The notes beneath the pieces were generated by a model. The model worked only from the letters and a program-made list of their open reading frames with translations. It was not told where the DNA came from and made no database searches. Positions 57,178 to 64,000 of a DNA stretch of 64,000 nt are shown here, one piece after another (the stretch's first letter is position 1; the number at the start of each line of letters is the position of its first letter). Both the position numbers and the translations under genes were made by a program. The stretch comes from Diplodia intermedia. Taxonomy: Eukaryota; Ascomycota; Dothideomycetes; Botryosphaeriales; Botryosphaeriaceae. The stretch spans positions 124,001-188,000 of the forward strand of contig JAKEKT010000032.1 of the NCBI GenBank assembly GCA_021495925.1, read 5' to 3'.

Positions 57178-58533
57178 CCGCGGCTCACTGGAGTCGATCA
57201 GGCAAGTAAGACACTTACATTGCAGGTGGCAGACCGCACCACCACAGCTCTCTTAGCGAGATCCTCTCGAAGCACGGAGACCCCAAGCCGCAGCTGGGAC
57301 TGGGTCCCCTACTTGGGCCGCGACTTGGGGTCGTATGGCTTTGGGAAGTGTGTCTGGACGCTCGGCTGCACCTGCGACGGTGCAGCTGAGGGTGTTGTTG
57401 GGGGACGAGAGGCGAAGAGCCCAGTGAGCCGGGGGTGGGCGCATGCCCACCGGGCTCTCCTTGCGCGAAGAACTCCTCATGCCTGGCTTTCACCTTGTCA
57501 GTCAGAGCGTCTCATCGCGAGCAGTGAGGTGCAGGTGAGAAGAGGGGGAGGTGTGTGAAAGATCTTGTGACAGCCAGGTAGAATGAGCTCCGGCAGAAGA
57601 TCTTGATGAAGCTCACTGTTCGGCGATGATGATGAAGGACTGCGCAGGAGGTGAGGAGGGAGGAGGGAGGGCGCGCGACTCACTCTTTGCCCCGAGGCAA
57701 AGGCCCCGAGGGCAGTAAATGAATATTCGAAAGCCATATCGCCAGAGGCGAAGGCAGTCAATTACTCAAAGCTGCGTGAAGCGACCGCGAGGTCGTGCTG
57801 TGTGTTGGATGAAGAGGAAGAAGGGTTGGAGTGGGGGAGGAGGAGTTTTTGTAGGTACCGTGGTGCGCGCTCGGGCCGCGGGTTCAGGCAGCCGGCCGTC
57901 ACTGATGCACGAGGCCCCGTGCCATGGCCCGGCAGCGCCCGCGCGCAGCTGCGCTTCATTGAACGGCCTGTCATTGGTCGAGCAGATCTTTGGAAGCCCG
58001 GCGAGTGGCTGCGAATGCTCCCTCTACGTCATAGCGACCAGCCCGCAGGACATCAGGAGGCCTTGACAGACGCGCTGGCGTCGTCAGCAGACGGATGCAA
58101 AGCGCGCAACCAATGGTAGCCTAGCACAAACGGGTGAGCGAGCAACTCGGGGAAGCCACGCGGCGGGCGTGTCCGCGAGGTTGCGGGGTGTGGCGTCATA
58201 CCTAGCGCTGCGGCGCCGGCAGCTGCCTACCGCGCCGCTGGCCTTTGCCTCTGCTGGCCCTCCAGCGCGTCTCCCGCGGGAACAAGTACCCTCTCGACGC
58301 GTCATATTGATGATGCTTCCAGCATGACGACTTCAGCGCCTCCTCGTTCGACATGGGCGGCTGTCACGAAGGCCACCGCACAACCGCGCTGGTCGAGGTT
58401 GACAACCGGAGGAAGCCCTCACACCCGCAGAACACGCTTGAGTGAGTGACACAAGCTACACGACCGCCGGAATATCTGCTCTGATGTTACTGGTGACTCA
58501 TGCCCCTGTGTCTCTGTACAAAGATTGCGCCGA

Positions 58534-59090
58534 TGCTGTGATCTCGAGCTAGCTGACTCTGCGACTGTCCGACCGGGTTTGCGACTACAACCCGGACTTT
58601 CCGCCCGCAATCGGTCCCCCTGGGCTGCCTCTCCAGCTTCCTGCGCTTGTGGATACGCCACTTCTTCTATCAATTGCTATACTTTGAGCTAGGAGGCAGC
58701 GCTGCGTCATGGCGGGCATGCGGTGACTCCAACACCGTGGCTCGCCCTTGACAACCTGGAGATTCCAGCCCCGGTCGACCCCTCCTGACAGCCTCTTTCT
58801 TTTACCGTGCCTCTTGAAGTATTCAGACACCTCTTCATTGCTATACCTCGAGCTAGGCGACGGCGGAGCGTCTTGGCGGTCTGGTGGTGGCTCCAACACC
58901 GTGGCTTCAGCCTTGACAGCCGAGAATTTTCAGTCAGTATCGATGGTCCCGGCATCCTCTCCCACTTCCTTTTGCTTTTGAAGCACTACTACGCCTGGTA
59001 AGTGCTACACTTTGAGCTAGGAAACACTGCAGGGTCTTGGCGGTCTGGTGGTGACCGCAACACCCCGGCTTCGACCATGACTACTGACTT
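58534..59090. repeat. 164-bp tandem repeat, three copies plus a degraded one
   Basis: Copies begin at 58675, 58839 and 59003, exactly 164 bases apart, each with the core TGCTAYAC(T/C)(T/C)(T/C)GAGCTAGG followed by a (G)TCxTGGCGGxxxGxGGTGxC.CxACACC block and GCC(T/A)TGAC. The first 80-90 bases of each are well matched; the interval is less so but keeps a common TTGAAG/TTTTGAAG mark. A degraded fourth copy lies at about 58534 (TGCTGTGATCTCGAGCTAG). The period is not a multiple of three, so it is unlikely to be a protein repeat. Confidence 0.85.
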
Positions 59091-61252
59091 GCCTCTAGAC
59101 CGCCGCTTTTGACCGACAGCAGCGCGAAACCACTCCAAAGCGCGTCTCATGCTATTGGTGCATCGCTTTCGACGACCATGTTAAAGCAGCGCAACGACGA
59201 CGGCGGCAGTTGCGTGCAACAACGGGTGTCGCGGTCGCAAACAATCCAGCCATCGGACCGCCCTGTACAAAGCCTCGCGCACGAGCAAACCGCACACGAG
59301 CGAGCCATTCCAGGATTGAAACACGCTCGATGGGCATATGGACAAACTTTCAGGGCACGAGAAGATGGTGGAGGTGATCAGAGGTGACACAAAGGGCAGA
59401 ACAACATGCCGAGGATGGGGTTCTACTAGTGAAGGAAGCACACTAGGCACTCAGGCGAGTAATAGGTATCCAGTGACCTCTACAGTCACTTCAGATGCCT
59501 AGGTAAGTGAGCATGGAGCTCCAGGATGCCAACAACTGTCGGTGCGATTGGAGACGAGAGTCTCCCCTTGCATGCGGAATGCTTGGCAGGTATGGCGGAT
59601 CCGCACACCATTGAGGAAGCTGCTTGCTAGGATCTCAACAGGAAGCAACAATAGAGCGGCTTTTTGCATGAATGGAAAGGTTGCCACAAATGTACGTTGA
59701 GGGCACTCCGTAGGATAACAAGGAACACTTCGCATCCCCACACTCGTTGGGACTTGTGGTGGTACCTCAGTATGCACGCTAACTCGTACCTTCTGACAGC
59801 TGCCTAAGACCCTACCCTCAGCTCGAGATCCTCCATGGTCCTTGCGGAATCTCGTCGCGAAGCTGCGCAGAAAGGCCGTTTCAAGATACAGGCGGAGGGG
59901 CACACACAAGGTTCGATCCAGACGAAACAGCGGCATGAAGCAATTCCGAATAGTAAGTACTGCGCGAGCCAGCTTGTGCATACTTTGAAGCGGTCGGGGC
60001 TCATCCTTCGGGCGCCTGCCGACCTTGACCTGCTGCGGCATCCATCGTGCGACTCAAGGCGCAACAGCGACGCCTTCGCCAATGGGATGGCGGCTCGTTT
60101 GTCAGGCCATGTATACTCTGTGGTGGAGCATGAGGGCAGACGTGAAGTGACCGCAGCTGTGCGGCAGCCCGACGCGCTTGCCACACTCGACCAGGCGCGG
60201 GTGAGTAAATCCTGGTGGATGCGCGCACCGGATGAAGCCGCCCGGCGGCGACATAGTTGCTACATTCACGACCGCTACCATCATCACCAGCACGCACTTC
60301 GGACTTCAGAAACGCAGTCGTCGCTATCCGGCTCCGCTGGCTCCAATGTCTACGAAGGAGACGCCGTCAAGATGTTCGCCCAAGCGCCACTGCAGCAGTG
60401 CGAGCAGACACAATGAGACCAAAACAGCAGCAATAGGTGAATGAAACGATCGCTCAACACCATCTATACTCGTGCACTCTTCTTCACCCGTAGTTCTGCC
60501 TTCGACGCCAAAAGTCCAGCCTACCACGCCAGCAGACCGCTGGGAAAGTACGGCGACTTCAACAACCGCAGTAAAGTAACAAGGACGCAGCCAAACGCCT
60601 GCGCCACCCTGATCCCCATCACCGTCTCCTCAACTCCGCGAATAACCTCGGACCAAGAGCGTTCCTCTGAGTTCCCTTGGCCACGATACCGGACACTTCC
60701 CCCTGCCGCAACGCCCCCACGCACCTAGGGGGAAGGTGAAACGCATGGCGAATGGTGTGCTTCGCCGTTGGTGGTGTTCGGGGAGGAGTGGTACACTGGG
60801 CCGGAGCTGATGGGCAGGACGAGGAGGGGGGGTCTTATCCGTGATTTGGGAGGACCGTTGGATGCTCACACCGGAGACGAGGCTTTTCACGGCGGAATAC
60901 AGTGGCCTGCATGGAGCGGAGGATCCGGAAGGGTAGTATTCAGTCCATCCCGATAATCCGAGTGACACATTTGCTCTCTTCGTATCTGCTCCATCCAAGT
61001 ACACAAGGCAGTTAGTCGTCTGATCGGCCCGAGATCTTGGAATACGGGGGAAAGGCTCAACAACTTTGCGCAATCGACTACTCTATTCAGGAAAATATTG
61101 GAGTGGCTGGATATTCTGGGCAACACTTGGCGAGATTGGACCTGAGTGTCGGCCTGCCGGCGCAGCATGTTTACCCAAGGCGCCCGTGAATTTACTTGCC
61201 GTCTGCTTGACCAGCCTTGTCTCTCACCGCAATTTTCCTATCTACTACTCAT

Positions 61253-61275
61253 AGTATCTATGACTCATAGATACT
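61253..61275. repeat. Perfect 23-bp palindrome around TGACTCA
   Basis: AGTATCTATGA at 61253-61263 and its exact reverse complement at 61265-61275 flank one C. The centre spells TGACTCA, the AP-1/Gcn4-type site. It lies in non-coding DNA. Confidence 0.8.
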
Positions 61276-62365
61276 TATAGAGACTGCATAGGCCATCTAC
61301 ATCGACTAGAGCATAACGCGTGAGTGCGAAGCATTCATGGCCCATGTAATTCCTCCACGGACAAAGGAGCAGCGGACGGTATTTTAGGTCATGTCGGCTG
61401 AGTTGCTGGGCTAGATATAAGGATGCGGTAAGCGCAGCTACACGACAGCCTAACGTCGACTGCTCCTTGCAATTTGTCAAGTAGAGCAGTCGGGATCAAG
61501 TGTGCGGCAGCGGAGCCGCTGGTTTCACGACAGCCGGTGCTTTCAATGCCGGCTGCTCCAACTCAAATGCGCTCTCGTAGGATTTCCGGTTTTGCTGGCT
61601 CCGAAGCTCATGGAGGGGAGGATTCAGGTATGTGGAAATCGACGTCTGGGTCAGTGGCGCGGTGAGCGCGCGGCGGGGACGCTCGTCGCAAGATCTCGAT
61701 GCAGGTGGCTTCACACATATGCCTCTTCGTAGACGACTTGGTCGATGGTGGCGTCTACACGGTGAGAGCGACTGCTGTCTCGCACGTCTTACACTTGTGG
61801 TCAGGTATTCACTGACCGGGCCTCCCGCCCTTCTGCAGTACGGCGCCGTTCCTACGCGCAAGAGGAGCGTACAGGCGACTCGGCATCGCAGCCGGCGAGC
61901 ACAACATCGCGAGTCACTGGGAGAGCATGCGCGCTGTCGCAATCCCGCATGCGACCGTCCCAGTGAGGCTCGGCGGGGCGCAAGAGGAGCGTAGCAGGGT
62001 GCCGCCCTCCAGCGACCATACGTAGGCAGAACACAGCTCAAAAGCAAGACTTGAGAGGCGCAGGAGACAGCAAAAAGATTCCTTCCAAAGTGAGGCAGAA
62101 GCCAAACGCACATTCTAAAACAACTACCAACGAGAGTGAGCCGGCGCATGCAGACCCGCCCGCCCGCCCGCCCACCCCGACGCAACTCCCACACCCACCC
62201 ACCCACAAACAAACCCAAAACCGCACAACCTCCTCATCCACACCCTCTCCAGATCAGCCCCGCGCAAGCCAGCCCCGCTCAAACGCCATCGATTTAGCTC
62301 CTCCTCGCCTCAAAACCTCTCGCTCAGCCCCACAAACAAACCCAGCACCGCACCTCACCCCAACC

Positions 62366-62617
62366 ATGCGCCCCGGCGACCAAACCCCGCACTCCGCGCC
62401 CGCCAAGGGCAAAAAGCGTTCGTGGAGCGAGTACTGCGCCGGACAGCAGCAGCAAGAGCAGGAAGGAAGGGCCAACGCCGGCGGCGGCGCCGCCGTCTCT
62501 CGCCCGGTGAACCAGGACAGTGACTGCGGCGGCATGGCGGCGCTGGACGTGCTTTTCGCGGCGCATATGAGTCTGGGATGTGAAGATGACATCAGGATGC
62601 ATGATTGGAAGCTGTGA
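62366..62617 (+). CDS. Small hypothetical protein (83 residues)
   Basis: From an ATG at 62366 the frame reads MRPGDQTPHSAPAKGKKRSW, then a Gln/Glu run, a glycine-rich spacer and NQDSDCGGMAALDVLFAAHMSLGCEDDIRMHDWKL. A pyrimidine-rich leader precedes it. The C-terminal 30 residues look like folded protein, but no family is recognised. It may be a small regulatory protein or a chance frame. Confidence 0.35.
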   Translation: MRPGDQTPHSAPAKGKKRSWSEYCAGQQQQEQEGRANAGGGAAVSRPVNQDSDCGGMAALDVLFAAHMSLGCEDDIRMHDWKL

Positions 62618-62694
62618 ATGGGGCAGGGGAAGAAGGGAAAGTAGGTGGTTGGTCTGCGGGCGATGAAGAGCAACCTACGGCGGAAGGCCTCGCC

Positions 62695-62713
62695 TCTCTC
62701 TCTCTCTCTCTCG
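62695..62713. repeat. CT microsatellite
   Basis: Nine consecutive CT units in non-coding DNA. Confidence 0.75.
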
Positions 62714-63108
62714 CGTCATGAGGATGGAATTGGATATGAACAAGGAACAAGGAATCATAATAGAGCGGATAACTCGTCGCACGCCGCTCGTTCGGCGTCT
62801 CAAAAACTTGGCAGCGAAGAAGGGCGGAGGGGCGGAGGGCGGGCAATCGACGTGTCTTTTTGCTGCTCTAGATAAACCTCCACGAAGCGAGAGCATATGG
62901 AGTAGCATCATCATCCTCTTCGCGCCATCTCTTTTTCCCGCAAAACGTATGAGACGACTCTGATCTTCTTCTTCTCCTGCCTTGCCTCCAGAAAACGCCA
63001 TACAATAAAAGTCCCGTTGTCGAAGACACCCAAGCCATCCGGGCCCGCACAGCAATCGTTACCTCACCTAAAAAAGAACAAGAACAAGACAAAACAACAA
63101 ACCCCACC

Positions 63109-64000
63109 CTACAACCTCGCCGCCCTCCTCCCCTCCCCACCACCACCGCTGCCACTGCCCCACCCCCTCCTCCTCTTCCTCCTCCCCGCCTCCCTCACCG
63201 CCTCCTCCTCCCCCTCCCCCTCCTCCACCTTCCCACCACCACCACCACCATCCCCCCCAACCCCCACCTCCCCAAACAACGCCCCACCCACCCTCTCCAC
63301 CAAACCCAGGACCCTCGTCCTAACGGTCGTGCCATCGCGCCTATTCTTGCCCTCGCGGCGGCTCTGGCTGATCATCTCGGCGAAATCCCACAGGCGGCCG
63401 CTCGCCAGCATCCGGCCACTCTTCAAATCGCGGCGCGGCACCCACTCCTCGGCGAGCTTCACGCGGGTGGCGGCGGCACCACCACCCGACGGGCGCGATA
63501 CGGCGACGATGCCGTCTTCCTCGAAGCGCGTGTAGCAGTTCTTCAGCGTCTCCTTGTTGACGGCCTCGAAGTACGACAGGTCGCCTTGGTGGTACAGCGT
63601 CTTGCCGAGGAGCTGGGCGCGGTCTTGGACTTTTTTCTGGTCGAGCCAGGGGCTGGTGGTGGTGGTGGCGGTGGCGGTGTTGGACTCTGTTGTTGTTGTT
63701 GTTGTTGTTCCCGGTGACGGTGGCGATGGCGGCGTCAACATCATCAAGCTGACGGCGCCGAGCCAGCTGGCTTCGACAAAGGGCCAGATCATGAAGCAGT
63801 AGAAGTCAAAGTTCTCGCGGCCGCGCTCGCGCTCCTCGGCGCTGAGCTCGACCCACTGCACGACGCCGCCGCCATCATCCTGGTCCATGTCCCCCTCCCC
63901 CTCCTCCTCCTCCTCGCCAGTGGTAGTCGTCTGTCGTCGCTCCACCCGCGTGACCTTGATGACCCGGTCCGCCTCGAGCGAGCGCAGCGTGCGGTCCAGG
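63109..64000 (-). CDS. Glycerol-3-phosphate / dihydroxyacetone-phosphate acyltransferase, C-terminal part
   Basis: The gene enters from beyond position 64000, so only the last ~296 residues are present. Motifs are ENFDFYCFMIWPFVEASWLG and, later, KKVQDRAQLLGKTLYHQGDLSYFEAVNKETLKNCYTRFEEDGI, the C-terminal domain of the GPAT/DHAPAT (PlsB-related) family. A Thr/Pro-rich insertion and a Gly/Glu-rich tail are lineage additions. The protein ends in ARL, which fits the [SAC][KRH][LM] peroxisomal targeting signal, consistent with a peroxisomal DHAP acyltransferase rather than the ER Gat1/Gat2 type. The acyltransferase catalytic motifs (HxxxxD and others) lie outside the window. The role would be the first acylation step of glycerolipid synthesis. 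Confidence 0.85.
   Translation of the reverse strand, partial: LDRTLRSLEADRVIKVTRVERRQTTTTGEEEEEGEGDMDQDDGGGVVQWVELSAEERERGRENFDFYCFMIWPFVEASWLGAVSLMMLTPPSPPSPGTTTTTTTESNTATATTTTSPWLDQKKVQDRAQLLGKTLYHQGDLSYFEAVNKETLKNCYTRFEEDGIVAVSRPSGGGAAATRVKLAEEWVPRRDLKSGRMLASGRLWDFAEMISQSRREGKNRRDGTTVRTRVLGLVERVGGALFGEVGVGGDGGGGGGKVEEGEGEEEAVREAGRRKRRRGWGSGSGGGGEGRRAARL

Larger units (their letters stand above)
57178..63108. other. Long region without supported genes
   Basis: About 5.9 kb. At 57230-57760 there are coding-like minus-strand fragments in three frames, one with an internal TAG, consistent with the upstream part of a decayed gene. It then holds the 164-bp tandem repeat (58534-59090), a perfect palindrome (61253-61275), one candidate small gene (62366-62617) and a CT microsatellite (62695-62713). 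Other open stretches show no domain. Confidence 0.4.

Noticed and set aside
57215..57300. Fragment ISLRELWWCGLPPA as a TBC (Rab-GAP) domain start
   Set aside because: It resembles the opening of TBC domains, but the rest of the domain does not follow in any frame and another frame over the same bases also looks coding.
59835..60416. Plus-strand frame of 193 codons
   Set aside because: Minus-strand frames of similar length overlap it and neither has family features.

Overview
The window is nuclear DNA of a filamentous ascomycete (Pezizomycotina), probably a Dothideomycete-like plant-associated or saprobic mould, although the species cannot be read from the sequence. The signs are short spliceosomal introns (about 45-100 nt, GTRNGY donors, CTRAC branch points, YAG acceptors), a HET-domain gene, a fungal rhodopsin-domain membrane protein, a Zn2Cys6 regulator, a siderophore-type MFS carrier, an ankyrin/lipase relic of a fungal NLR, and a tRNA-Val with an intron. 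Gene density is low and uneven, and genes sit on both strands with no operon-like clustering.

Layout. 1-12,000 is sparse: a five-exon rhodopsin-domain protein (2636-4071, +), a small secreted cysteine-rich protein (5383-5683, -) and a HET-domain protein (10191-11972, +). 12,900-24,500 is a transporter and defence-like stretch: a 12-exon OPT transporter (+), tRNA-Val(AAC) (-), a siderophore-iron MFS carrier (-), and a broken lipase-NACHT-ankyrin gene (-) whose NACHT core is gone. 26,900-28,700 carries a GH15 glucoamylase (-). 30,900-48,000 is the housekeeping core: a divergent pair of a proline-rich protein and a twin-ABC ATPase, an ASA1-like WD40 protein, an OefC-like Zn2Cys6 regulator, a disordered orphan, DEAD-box helicase Dbp7, and pantothenate synthetase Pan6. 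48,878-52,522 encodes a 1180-residue protein of unknown function with an internally duplicated domain. 52,500-63,000 is nearly gene-free and rich in unusual repeats (a 57-bp minisatellite, a ~96-bp-arm inverted repeat, a 164-bp three-copy tandem repeat, a short perfect palindrome) and coding-like debris. The window ends inside the C-terminal half of a glycerol-3-phosphate/DHAP acyltransferase (63109-64000, -) with a peroxisomal-type C-terminus.

Function. Several genes concern uptake and use of external nutrients (OPT peptides, ferric siderophores, starch). Dbp7 (60S ribosome assembly), Pan6 (coenzyme A precursor) and ASA1 (PIKK assembly) are conserved housekeeping genes. The HET gene and the broken NLR belong to the fungal non-self recognition repertoire. 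The best candidates for something undescribed are the duplicated domain in the 1180-residue protein, the asymmetric ATPase with an AT-hook-like tail, and the repeat-rich 53-61 kb zone. All exon coordinates were set by hand from reading frame and splice signals, and no database was searched.
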